A DNA stretch of 10,397 nucleotides from UBA685 sp049889495 (GCA_049889495.1 JBMHDH010000090.1:1-10397); one strand, 5' to 3'; numbered from the stretch's first letter, positions 1-6,872 are shown. Notes: generated from the letters alone by a model not told the origin. Translations and numbers: made by a program.

Positions 1-121
1 CGATTGATTCAATCGGGCCAGTGAAGCCCAAAAACACACCAATCTTCACACCATGGCCATCTGCCATTGCTGGTGAAGCTAGTGCTGCGGCCATTGCGGC
101 TGCGCTTAGTAGCTTTTTCAT
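1..121 (-). CDS. Periplasmic substrate-binding protein of a branched-chain amino acid-type ABC transporter (N-terminal fragment)
   Basis: Only the first 40 codons are in the window; the gene runs off the left edge. The protein starts MKKLLSAAAMAAALASPAMA and shows a classic Sec signal peptide (basic n-region, alanine-rich core, AMA cleavage site, giving a mature start near D21). The mature start DGHGVKIGVFLGFTGPIESI matches the opening beta strand of the LivJ/LivK-like periplasmic-binding family (type 1 fold), in which the 'IG...TGP' loop begins the ligand cleft. A binding protein of this family would bind an amino acid, urea, amide or similar small solute in the periplasm and pass it to an inner-membrane ABC permease. 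The ATG is supported by GGGAG six bases upstream (revcomp of 128-132). The ligand cannot be told from this fragment. The gene diverges from pyruvate kinase across a ~250-base gap. Confidence 0.85.
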   Translation of the reverse strand, partial: MKKLLSAAAMAAALASPAMADGHGVKIGVFLGFTGPIESI

Positions 122-135
122 TTTTCTCTCCCAAG

Positions 136-163
136 ATTATAAAATGCGTGACAACAACCGCAA
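136..163 (-). promoter_or_regulatory. Candidate promoter for the ABC binding-protein gene
   Basis: Read on the minus strand, TTGCGG (158-163) and a perfect TATAAT (136-141) are separated by 16 bases. The -10 lies only 14 bases from the ATG, so the leader would be very short and the start site would fall around the ribosome binding site. That makes this placement plausible in sequence but questionable in geometry. Confidence 0.3.
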
Positions 164-307
164 AGCTGTCATCAGGAGTCCAGGATAAGCGTGCAATTGC
201 AACAATTCAATCGCAAAAACGACGCTTGCGCCTCTGGCAACAAGATATTTGCCGAAAAATCAATTTCAACATATCTAATGAATATTTGAAGCACATATCA
301 TAGAACC

Positions 308-336
308 TTGCACCTTGGCGCGCTTCTCATTACATT
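308..336 (+). promoter_or_regulatory. Predicted sigma70-type promoter of pyk
   Basis: TTGCAC (308-313) and TACATT (331-336) are separated by exactly 17 bases, each close to the consensus hexamers. Transcription would start near 343, giving a leader of about 33 bases to the ATG at 376 and excluding translation from the upstream in-frame TTG at 340. Confidence 0.55.
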
Positions 337-361
337 ACCTTGAGACAAAAATTTCGCAAAA

Positions 362-368
362 AAGGTGA
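362..368 (+). promoter_or_regulatory. Ribosome binding site that fixes the pyk start
   Basis: AAGGTGA sits seven bases before the ATG at 376. The longest open frame begins at a TTG at 340, but the added residues are not family-like, and that TTG lies at or upstream of the predicted transcript start. ATG 376 is therefore chosen. Confidence 0.75.
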
Positions 369-375
369 CTTTCCT

Positions 376-1785
376 ATGACGCAAACAGGCCATTCTACAA
401 AGATTTTGGCAACTTTGGGTGATCACACTGGCACCGCCGAGATGGTCACAAAATTGGTCCAAGCTGGCGTCAATATGTTGCGGTTAAATTTCAGCCATGG
501 CACACAAGACGATCATGCAAAACGGATAAAGGCCATTCGCGAGGTAGAAGAACAATTAGGCCAGCCAATTGGCATTTTGGCAGATTTGCAAGGCCCAAAA
601 TACCGAATCGGGGTGATGGAAGATGATGTCATCATAACCGAAGGTGAAGAGGTGACCTTTACGCTTGATGATGTGGTTGGCACCAAAACACGGATTTGCT
701 TGCCGCATGCGGATATTATGAAGGCGATGATGCCAAAGACCACCATCGTGATGGATGATGGCAAATTGCGGCTGACTGTGGCATCTGTATCAGATGCCCA
801 ATTCACGGCTAAAGTTGTCACAGGCGGGCCTGTTAAATCTCGTAAAGGGGTCAATGTGCCCGATGTGGTGCTTGATACCAAACCCTTAACAGATAAAGAT
901 TTGTCTGATTTATCCTTTGCACTTGATCAAGGTGTTGATGGGGTGGCTTTGTCGTTTGTCCAGCGCGCCAGCGATGTGATCGAAGCCAAAGCCCTTATCA
1001 AAGACAGAGCCTTTCTGATCTCGAAAATCGAAAAACCAGCTGCGCTCGATGACATTGATGACATTATTGCCGCAAGTGATGCGATTATGATTGCCCGTGG
1101 TGATTTGGGTGTAGAATTGCCATCTGAAGTGGTGCCATCTGTGCAAAAACGCCTTATTAGAAAATGCCGCCTTGTGGGCAAGCCTGTTGTGGTGGCAACA
1201 CAAATGTTGGAATCGATGATCACCGCACCGACCCCAACAAGAGCAGAAGCATCAGATGTCGCCACGGCTGTTTTTGATGGCGCAGATACTGTGATGTTGT
1301 CTGCTGAAACGGCCGCTGGTGCCTATCCTGTTGAGGCGGTTTCGATTATGTCGCGGATTATCACAACCACCGAAGCGCATATCGCCAGCCATCCAGATGA
1401 TGGGCCCTCTCAATTACAAGTGGAGCCATCTATTTATCACGCTGTGGCACAATCAGCAGTGAAATTGGCAGATGATATTCAAGCAGCGGCCTTGGTTGTC
1501 TTTACCGCAAGTGGCAACACCGCTGTGAGAGTGGCAAGAGAGCGTCCTGCTATGCCATTTGTTGTCATGACACCAGATCCAAAAGTCCAAAGACGATTGA
1601 CGATGCTATGGGGCGCAAAAACAGCCGCCCAAGCTGAAACTGATTATGAAAGCGCAATCCAGCTTGCCAGCGATCATGTCAGAACAACAGGCATGGGGCG
1701 CATGGGTGAACAAATTGTGGTTGTCGCAGGCATGCCTTTTGGCAAAGCAGGCACCACCAATTCGATGCGGGTGGTAGAATTATAA
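376..1785 (+). CDS. pyk: Pyruvate kinase
   Basis: This 469-residue glycolytic enzyme transfers phosphate from phosphoenolpyruvate to ADP, giving pyruvate and ATP in the cytoplasm. Motifs appear in family order: TKILATLG near the N-terminus; MLRLNFSHG (residues 34-42, with R36, N38 and S40 of the active site); DLQGPK (70-75) opening the B domain; SKIEK (216-220) with catalytic Lys217 and metal ligand Glu219; ARGDLGVE (240-247) with Asp243; and ATQMLESM (274-281) followed by PTPTRAEASDVA and MLSAETAAGAYP. The C-terminal domain, about 350-469, ends in the usual GTTNSMRVVEL. Length is normal for a bacterial enzyme. The position equivalent to rabbit muscle Glu117 is Lys75, which in this family goes with K+-independent activity. 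The gene has its own promoter and overlaps the following protease gene by one base, so the two are probably cotranscribed. Confidence 0.97.
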   Translation: MTQTGHSTKILATLGDHTGTAEMVTKLVQAGVNMLRLNFSHGTQDDHAKRIKAIREVEEQLGQPIGILADLQGPKYRIGVMEDDVIITEGEEVTFTLDDVVGTKTRICLPHADIMKAMMPKTTIVMDDGKLRLTVASVSDAQFTAKVVTGGPVKSRKGVNVPDVVLDTKPLTDKDLSDLSFALDQGVDGVALSFVQRASDVIEAKALIKDRAFLISKIEKPAALDDIDDIIAASDAIMIARGDLGVELPSEVVPSVQKRLIRKCRLVGKPVVVATQMLESMITAPTPTRAEASDVATAVFDGADTVMLSAETAAGAYPVEAVSIMSRIITTTEAHIASHPDDGPSQLQVEPSIYHAVAQSAVKLADDIQAAALVVFTASGNTAVRVARERPAMPFVVMTPDPKVQRRLTMLWGAKTAAQAETDYESAIQLASDHVRTTGMGRMGEQIVVVAGMPFGKAGTTNSMRVVEL

Positions 1786-2615
1786 TGTCCTGTCGATTAT
1801 GGGTGCCGCTCTTGCTGATGGTTGGCCTGTCAGCCTGTCAATCTGGCATTAAGATTGAGCCTGTTGGTGTCGCGCCCACATTGGTCAAAGCCGCAGATGC
1901 TGTCCCCTTGTCAAAAGATCGTGTCACAGCCGAAACGGTACTTCATTTGCGTGACCAGATGACGCAAAATGCGCTGGCGCAAAAACAGCTGGCTGATAAT
2001 ATTGCCTTTTATGCTGCTATTGGCCACCCTCAGATCGCTGAGGCAGATGACGATTATCAGCGACTGAAAGCGATTTTTGATCAAGTGCATCAGCGAAGCC
2101 ATTTGGCGGAAATGGCCTTAAAACCGATCTTGATTGAACGAGATGTCTTTAATGCTTACACACTTGGCGGGCTAGAGATTGTGTTTTACACAGGGCTGAC
2201 CAGACGCTTATCAGATGATGGGCTTGCGATGATTATTGGCCATGAAATTGCCCATATCACAACAGGCCATGCGCTTGAGCAAGTCAGCCGTGATATCGTG
2301 AATTTATCACATTCCCATAAACAAGATAAAAAATTATCTGGTTTTTATGCTGTCGAATCTGAATATGAAGCTGATATTGTTGGGCTATTATATGCGGTTC
2401 TTGCTGGCTATGATGGCGCTAAAGCAGGTGAAATCTGGGAAACGCTCTCTGAAATTCAAAATCGCCCTGAATTTAATTTATTCACAAGCACACACCCGCC
2501 AGATGATGCCAGAGCGCAAAGATTATATGACAAAGCTGCGGCTATTGCTCATCTTCGTGGCAGTGAAAATTGGCGTGAAGATTTGCGCTGTAACCCGATT
2601 TATTGCGCGCAATAG
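1785..2615 (+). CDS. M48-family zinc metalloprotease, predicted lipoprotein
   Basis: The 276-residue protein begins with a lipoprotein signal, MSCRLWVPLLLMVGLSAC, whose LSAC lipobox puts the lipidated cysteine at residue 18, so it should be membrane-anchored and periplasmic. The zinc site is HEIAH (153-157) within GHEIAHITTGHA. The third ligand is expected in ESEYEAD (191-197), where the family motif ExEAD points to Glu193. The segment FNAYTLGGLEIVFYTGL before the HExxH is the typical M48 strand ('NAFALPGG.I.V..GLL'), and STHPPDDARAQRL near residue 240 is the usual C-terminal family motif. Relatives such as BepA and LoiP are envelope quality-control proteases, and that role is inferred here. 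An odd feature is a C-terminal RCNPIYC tail with two cysteines. The start codon overlaps the pyk stop (TAATG), with GGGTGG about ten bases upstream, which suggests translational coupling. Confidence 0.93.
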   Translation: MSCRLWVPLLLMVGLSACQSGIKIEPVGVAPTLVKAADAVPLSKDRVTAETVLHLRDQMTQNALAQKQLADNIAFYAAIGHPQIAEADDDYQRLKAIFDQVHQRSHLAEMALKPILIERDVFNAYTLGGLEIVFYTGLTRRLSDDGLAMIIGHEIAHITTGHALEQVSRDIVNLSHSHKQDKKLSGFYAVESEYEADIVGLLYAVLAGYDGAKAGEIWETLSEIQNRPEFNLFTSTHPPDDARAQRLYDKAAAIAHLRGSENWREDLRCNPIYCAQ

Positions 2616-3455
2616 CTAGCGCACAAAGACACGCAGATTTGCGAAATCCTGTGGTGGTTCGAATAATCTTGTATAAAGCTGGATGGTCTCACCAGGCGCC
2701 AAGATTTGCCCTGCGGTATCAAGCGGCCATGTGACAAGTGCTGCGCCATTGCCATCTGTTAAAACCACCTTCATTTCTTCAGGCGTGCCTTCGCTTTGTC
2801 CTTGATTGCTTAAATTGATCGTGACCAACAAAGAGGTGCCTAAATCTGTTTCGCTAACTTCATAAGAGGCTGAGGCCACTTCAAAACGCGCCGGGGTTAA
2901 TTGCAAAATATTGCGTTCAATGTAACGGGTAACATCTGAATCAGCGCGAAGGGTTAAAAAATAAAGCCCAAGCGCAATCATGCCAGCTGATGCGACAAGC
3001 GCGACCGATAAAATTGACACAATCACAATGCCAGCTGTGCGGTTTTTGGCAGCTGGCATAGGCCGCTGGCCAGAAAAACGACTTCCAGAAAGATCATTGA
3101 TCTCAGCGTCTTGGTGGCAAGAAGGGCAATGTAAATCATCATCATCGCCAGCAACAGGAATTTCAAAACCACAATCAATGCACGTGATGGTTGATGGCGT
3201 GGCTTCTTCTGCTAGGCGCATCTCTTCTTCAAGCGCGATACGCTTATCTTCTTGTCGTTGCGCTGCCAACGCAATCGCCGCCGCTGCATTAATTTCATAA
3301 ATTTCGCCACATGCATGACAGGCAATATCAAACTCGCCAATGGCCTCTGGCAAATCAAATTCACCAACAGCCTCGCAAGATGGGCATGGTGCGGCACCTT
3401 CGCTCATTCCATTGAAATTATCATCACTGGGAAAAGTTATAGTAGAATCAGCCAT
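2616..3455 (-). CDS. Double zinc-ribbon, single-pass membrane protein with DUF3426-like C-terminal domain
   Basis: The 279-residue protein has two C-x2-C pairs near the N-terminus (Cys24/27 and Cys46/49) and two more at Cys92/95 and Cys110/113, which gives two zinc ribbons of the MJ0042 or related kind. Between them, residues 57-85 are Ala/Glu/Arg-rich and probably helical. One strong transmembrane helix spans about 141-167, preceded by basic residues, so the ribbons are expected in the cytoplasm. The remaining ~110 residues are outside and resemble DUF3426: a beta-rich stretch with 'NLSNQG', 'VVLTDGNG', 'APGETIQLYTR' and 'PPQDFANLRVFV'. Such proteins are common in Alphaproteobacteria and their role is unknown. 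A 9-residue tandem duplication lies between the first two knuckles. The start ATG is preceded by GGAG (revcomp of 3460-3463). The stop directly abuts the stop of the convergent protease gene. Confidence 0.85.
   Translation of the reverse strand: MADSTITFPSDDNFNGMSEGAAPCPSCEAVGEFDLPEAIGEFDIACHACGEIYEINAAAAIALAAQRQEDKRIALEEEMRLAEEATPSTITCIDCGFEIPVAGDDDDLHCPSCHQDAEINDLSGSRFSGQRPMPAAKNRTAGIVIVSILSVALVASAGMIALGLYFLTLRADSDVTRYIERNILQLTPARFEVASASYEVSETDLGTSLLVTINLSNQGQSEGTPEEMKVVLTDGNGAALVTWPLDTAGQILAPGETIQLYTRLFEPPQDFANLRVFVR
3321..3374 (-). repeat. Tandem 27-base duplication inside the zinc-ribbon gene
   Basis: Codons 28-36 and 37-45 encode EAVGEFDLP and EAIGEFDIA, two adjacent nine-residue units with 19 of 27 bases matching. 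Most differences are at third positions, so the duplication is old and kept under protein-level selection. Confidence 0.6.
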
Positions 3456-3588
3456 TTGGCTCCGTCACAATAGTCGAAATGTTTCTTGCGTATCAGGCTA
3501 AATTTTAGCATAAACTAATGTATAGTCTAGTCTTTTGGTCAGGAATTGCCAGAGCTAATGTGGTTGCGCGGTGATAGGCAAAAATTAA
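3456..3588. promoter_or_regulatory. Divergent intergenic region with candidate promoter elements for the TPS locus
   Basis: This 133-base gap lies between the two divergent starts and must hold the promoters of both the zinc-ribbon gene and the two-partner secretion operon. On the plus strand TATAGT at 3521-3526 is a fair -10, but no good -35 is found at 16-18 bases. A short perfect inverted repeat CTAAA-T-TTTAG (3498-3508) lies just upstream and could be a protein site or chance in A+T-rich sequence. The TpsB start at 3589 has only a weak ribosome binding site (AGG at 3576-3578). Confidence 0.35.
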
Positions 3589-6417
3589 GTGCAAGAATTA
3601 TTTGCAAAAAAGCATAAGATAAGCGGCCGTTCGCTTCTTATTTTTGCCAGCATAACTGCTTACTTGATGGGATCTATGCCTGTCAAAGCAGATGAGTCAT
3701 CCTGTGATCTGCGCCCGTCCTATGTGCAAATCAACACCAATTTCATTTGGCAAGGGGGCCAGCAAAATCGCTTTGCTAACGCGTTTTCATCAGGCTGTCC
3801 TTCTGCGACTTATTTCAATTACCTGACCAACCAGATATCACAAGCCTTTGCCGAAGATGGCATCTCGTTATCGCAAATCACGATTTTTGATCAATCAGCT
3901 GGGGATGTGATTTCGGTATCTGTTGCCACTGATCAAGATGTGGCTGGCGGTGATTTCAGTGTGTTATTGCCTTTGCGGCCTGTTTCTACGGGACAAATCA
4001 TCACCTCGTTAGAGATTGTTTCTGTTGTTAAAGACGCTGTGACTGAAGGTGATGAATTAGTGGCACGCTATACGGTGAATGAAACAAAATACCAATCATC
4101 AGGCGGACGATTAGCCTTGCAATGGTTGCGTGATGGTGTGCCGATCGCTGGCGCGTCCAAAAGCCGTTATCAGTTACAAAGAGCCGATGTTGGGGCTACT
4201 ATTTCTGCGAATTTGATGTATCTTGATGGCAATCAAGGAAGTGATGATAGCCGCCTTGCCACGGTTGCTTCATCAGTTTTAGCGGCAAATTATCCACCTG
4301 AAATCAAGGATCTTAAAATCACAGGTTTGCCAGAGACCAACGAAACCTTAACGGCAATTTATGAATTTGTGGATGATAATGAAGGTGATCTAGAACAGGG
4401 GAGCAAATTTATCTGGCTTCGTGATAATATTGTGATTGCTGGTGCTGATCAGCCAACTTATCAAATAGGCGCAGAGGATATTGGTAAACAGCTTGGTGTT
4501 CGCGTTGTGCCACGTACGCAAGATGGCCAGCTAGGCCAGCCACGCACTGCCACATTACCACAGGCCATCCGTGCCAAAAAGATCGAAACAGATGATGTGG
4601 CGATCGAAACCATTGTCCAAACAGATAGTGACAAGGTGCTAGATGCGAAAGCACTTGAAGATAAGATCGCAGCCGCCGCACAAAGCGCAGATGAAAAAAA
4701 CAAAGAGCGTGAAACCGTTCAGCTTGCTAAGCCATTGCCGCGCCCTGCCCCCGATGATGTTGCAAAAGATGATCTGGAAAAAGATGATGCGCCTGCGCTG
4801 ATCATCACGCCAAAAGATGATATATCAGATGATGAAGTAGAAGAGCCAAAGGAAAAAGAAGAGGATATTGTTGTCTCAGAAGTCTCTTTGCCGCCAACCA
4901 TTTTAACACCAGGCTTTGAGATCACTTCCACCTCACCGACAAATTTCACAGGGCTTGATTTCACGCCAACCGCCATTTTGTTGGAATTTGAATTAAAACG
5001 CATCGAAAAATCAGTAACAGGGGCTGAAATCACATTAGAAGCCATTAAAACAGTGCTTGATGAGGTGAATGCGCTTTATTTGGAAAAAGGGTTTGAATTA
5101 TCGCGCGCCTTATTGCCAGAACAAATTGTGACAGATGGCAAAGTCACCATTCAATTGGTCGAAGCAACAGTTGGTAAAATTCACCTAGAAAATATTGAAA
5201 ATCTGAAAGATGAATTTGTGCGGGATCATCTGGCAGCTGTCGAAGGTGACTTTATCTCTTTGCGTGATCTTGAGACCTCTATTCGCATCTATAACCTGTC
5301 CAATAAAAGTAAGCTTGCCACGGAATTGGCGCCAGGTGCGGAATTTGGTGAAACAGATATTTTCGTCGATGTGGCGGAACCAGATAAGGTCGAATTGCCG
5401 TCAGTATCGGTCAATAACTATGCCAATCAGACATCAGATTGGCGTCAAAATGCCATTTCCGTGACATGGAATAATTTGCTTGGCATTGATGATGAAACCG
5501 CTGTTTCCTATACAGATGGTGATGGCTCAACAAGCCAATCATTTAGCTATTCTATGCCAGTGGATAATAAAGGCACCAATATTTCTGTGGCGCTTTCAGG
5601 GTCTGATACGAAGATTAATTCTGGGTCTGAAGAAACAGTTGGTTATCGCGGCTCTTCTTCGTCATTTGTGGCAACTTATTCAACGCCAATTCAATTTGGT
5701 GATGAATATTCGCTATATGCCTCTGCAACATATGGGGTCAGCAAAAGCGATTTGGTACAGCCAGTCACAGGGGCTTTATTGACCAAAAGTGAAGTGCGCA
5801 AATATTCATTTGCCATGCCTTACAGCTATAATAATGGCACAACGGCATTTTCAGTCGCGCCTGCGTGGTCCACTTTGAATGTGGTCACTAAAATTCCTGA
5901 AAAAGAAAAATGGGTGCAAAAGCTTGATATTGATGCCAATGCGTCTCATTACCTGAATGAAAAATGGACCTTAAATGGCCGTGCTAAAGCGCTTTATACC
6001 GATGCGGTTGACATGATTAACATGCCATCAGAGATTTTGTCAGTTGGTGGCCCTGCATCTGTGCGCGCTTATCAGCCAGCGGAATCTTCGGGGTATCAAG
6101 GTTATTTCGTATCAGGCGAATTGCGCACTGACCTTGCAAATTGGGAACAAGTCTCGTTGCCAGATTTCATGCCAAGTGCGCAAGCCTATGTATTTGTCGA
6201 TCATATGATGGCGCAGTCAACCTATAAGGTGCGCTCGCGCGCTGATTACTGGTCTGGCTATGGTATTGGCCTACAGATTCCGTCGATTTTCAACTTGCTT
6301 ACCTTTGATATTTACTGGTCAGAACCGCTTGATGGCGACATTCATGAAGAAGAAAAAGAATTCTATGATGATGAATTATTCCAATTCTCATTATCCGCGC
6401 GCTTTAGATTGCAGTAA
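3589..6417 (+). CDS. TpsB-type outer-membrane transporter (ShlB/FhaC/HecB-like) with large N-terminal extension
   Basis: The 942-residue protein is predicted to export the TpsA encoded downstream. It starts at GTG with a signal peptide (MQELFAKKHK, hydrophobic LLIFASITAYLMG, cleavage after PVKA near residue 34). Residues ~35-135 form a module I do not recognise, holding the only two cysteines (C39, C70), likely a disulfide. Residues ~140-232 and ~238-327 are two Ig-like repeats of the 'WLRDGVPIAGA..Y.L...DVG' kind. Residues ~330-455 are a charged, Pro-containing linker. POTRA domains follow at ~465-530 ('NALYLEKGFELSRALLPEQIVTDGKVTIQLVE') and ~530-605, then a beta-barrel to the C-terminus. 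The conserved barrel-loop motif is present as VRAY (825-828) rather than VRGY, and FVDH (869-872) stands for the usual FxD motif. Ordinary TpsB proteins are about 550-600 residues. Neighbours are a small membrane protein gene and tpsA. Confidence 0.9.
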   Translation: MQELFAKKHKISGRSLLIFASITAYLMGSMPVKADESSCDLRPSYVQINTNFIWQGGQQNRFANAFSSGCPSATYFNYLTNQISQAFAEDGISLSQITIFDQSAGDVISVSVATDQDVAGGDFSVLLPLRPVSTGQIITSLEIVSVVKDAVTEGDELVARYTVNETKYQSSGGRLALQWLRDGVPIAGASKSRYQLQRADVGATISANLMYLDGNQGSDDSRLATVASSVLAANYPPEIKDLKITGLPETNETLTAIYEFVDDNEGDLEQGSKFIWLRDNIVIAGADQPTYQIGAEDIGKQLGVRVVPRTQDGQLGQPRTATLPQAIRAKKIETDDVAIETIVQTDSDKVLDAKALEDKIAAAAQSADEKNKERETVQLAKPLPRPAPDDVAKDDLEKDDAPALIITPKDDISDDEVEEPKEKEEDIVVSEVSLPPTILTPGFEITSTSPTNFTGLDFTPTAILLEFELKRIEKSVTGAEITLEAIKTVLDEVNALYLEKGFELSRALLPEQIVTDGKVTIQLVEATVGKIHLENIENLKDEFVRDHLAAVEGDFISLRDLETSIRIYNLSNKSKLATELAPGAEFGETDIFVDVAEPDKVELPSVSVNNYANQTSDWRQNAISVTWNNLLGIDDETAVSYTDGDGSTSQSFSYSMPVDNKGTNISVALSGSDTKINSGSEETVGYRGSSSSFVATYSTPIQFGDEYSLYASATYGVSKSDLVQPVTGALLTKSEVRKYSFAMPYSYNNGTTAFSVAPAWSTLNVVTKIPEKEKWVQKLDIDANASHYLNEKWTLNGRAKALYTDAVDMINMPSEILSVGGPASVRAYQPAESSGYQGYFVSGELRTDLANWEQVSLPDFMPSAQAYVFVDHMMAQSTYKVRSRADYWSGYGIGLQIPSIFNLLTFDIYWSEPLDGDIHEEEKEFYDDELFQFSLSARFRLQ
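4764..4821 (+). repeat. Low-complexity AAAAGATGAT repeats in the TpsB linker
   Basis: Ten-base copies at 4764-4773, 4779-4788 and 4812-4821 encode KDD steps in the acidic/basic linker between the Ig-like repeats and the POTRA domains. This fits an unstructured spacer; it is not a mobile or regulatory repeat. Confidence 0.5.
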
Positions 6418-6545
6418 GTCTGATTGGGAAGGCAAAAAGATACGCCATTCGCATTAAGGGCACAATGATAGGCTGAGACTTGCGATCAGGAATCAGTTTG
6501 TGGTAATAAGATATTAGTTTTTATGAATAAATAAGGATCAGAGAC
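6418..6545 (+). other. Gap between tpsB and the small membrane protein gene
   Basis: This 128-base A+T-rich gap has no convincing terminator hairpin followed by a T-run. A weak promoter-like pair, TTGCGA (6480-6485) and TAATAA (6504-6509) with 18 bases between, could give the downstream genes extra transcription, but it is far from certain. Read-through from tpsB is the simpler view. Confidence 0.3.
6533..6537 (+). promoter_or_regulatory. Ribosome binding site of the small membrane protein gene
   Basis: AAGGA lies eight bases before the ATG at 6546. It is the clearest ribosome binding site in the TPS locus and supports this short gene as really translated. Confidence 0.65.
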
Positions 6546-6872
6546 ATGTTCCGAGAAGGCATTAATATAATCACAGCGTTATTGGTTGGCTGGTTTGTCC
6601 TGTCATTTATGGGATTTTTGCTGATTGGCTGGTCATATTTGCAAAATAATGTGTATCAATCTGGCCTTCAAACAGGGCTTGAAAATGGCGCAAATCAAGC
6701 ATCTGCACAGATTTACACAGATATTATTAACAAAGCGGCCAATGACCAATGTAACACCGTGTTTATTCAATTTGATGGCCGCCGTGTCGATTTGATTAAT
6801 GTGCAATGTTTGCAAGCGGTTGGTCAGCCAGAATTACAAGATGCAGGTGATCCTGATGAAAATCGGGGCTAG
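6546..6872 (+). CDS. Small single-pass membrane protein between tpsB and tpsA, unknown function
   Basis: This 108-residue protein is not recognised. It has a short N-terminus (MFREGIN), one long hydrophobic segment (about residues 8-31, ALLVGWFVLSFMGFLLIGW), then a soluble domain of ~75 residues. With no signal cleavage motif and a weakly charged start, it looks like an inner-membrane anchor with the domain probably in the periplasm. The domain begins with a helical, Gln/Asn/Ala-rich part (about 33-66) and ends with a conserved-looking strand pair 'CNTVFIQFDGRRVDLINVQC' in which two cysteines (C69, C88) flank the strands and may form a disulfide. The tail is acidic (DAGDPDENRG). It follows tpsB by 128 bases, has a good ribosome binding site, and precedes tpsA by 34 bases, so it is probably part of the same operon and may be an accessory of TpsA export or anchoring (inference from position only). 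Confidence 0.8.
   Translation: MFREGINIITALLVGWFVLSFMGFLLIGWSYLQNNVYQSGLQTGLENGANQASAQIYTDIINKAANDQCNTVFIQFDGRRVDLINVQCLQAVGQPELQDAGDPDENRG

Larger units (their letters stand above)
122..375. other. Divergent intergenic region between binding protein and pyruvate kinase
   Basis: About 250 bases separate the two divergent starts. It holds the ribosome binding site of the minus-strand gene, a TATAAT on the minus strand, and a good sigma70-type promoter plus ribosome binding site for pyruvate kinase near its right end. The centre (about 165-300) is A+T-rich, and I see no convincing hairpin, RNA gene or operator there. Confidence 0.6.

Noticed and set aside
67..303. Plus-strand open frame of 78 codons at the left end
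   Set aside because: It overlaps the signal-peptide region of the minus-strand binding protein, has no family-like sequence, and crosses the divergent promoter region.
340..375. TTG start adding 12 residues to pyruvate kinase
   Set aside because: The ribosome binding site at 362-368 lies inside this extension and points to ATG 376; the added residues are not family-like and lie around the predicted transcript start.
2347..2619. Plus-strand 90-codon frame inside the protease gene
   Set aside because: It lies in another frame of the M48 gene, whose zinc-binding motifs prove the real reading frame.
3558..3617. Short 20-codon frame starting at ATG just before and overlapping tpsB
   Set aside because: It is out of frame with tpsB, has only a weak ribosome binding site and no recognisable sequence; it could be a leader peptide but nothing supports that.
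3667..3669. ATG start for TpsB at residue 27
   Set aside because: It would remove most of the signal peptide, which is intact from the GTG at 3589.
4719..5045. Minus-strand Ser-rich open frame of 108 codons opposite the tpsB linker
   Set aside because: The Ser-rich content is the complement of the GAT/GAA-rich linker codons; no start signal or family match.
6418..6545. Possible terminator after tpsB
   Set aside because: Only short complementary stretches (CTGA...TCAG around 6473-6489) with no following T-run were found.
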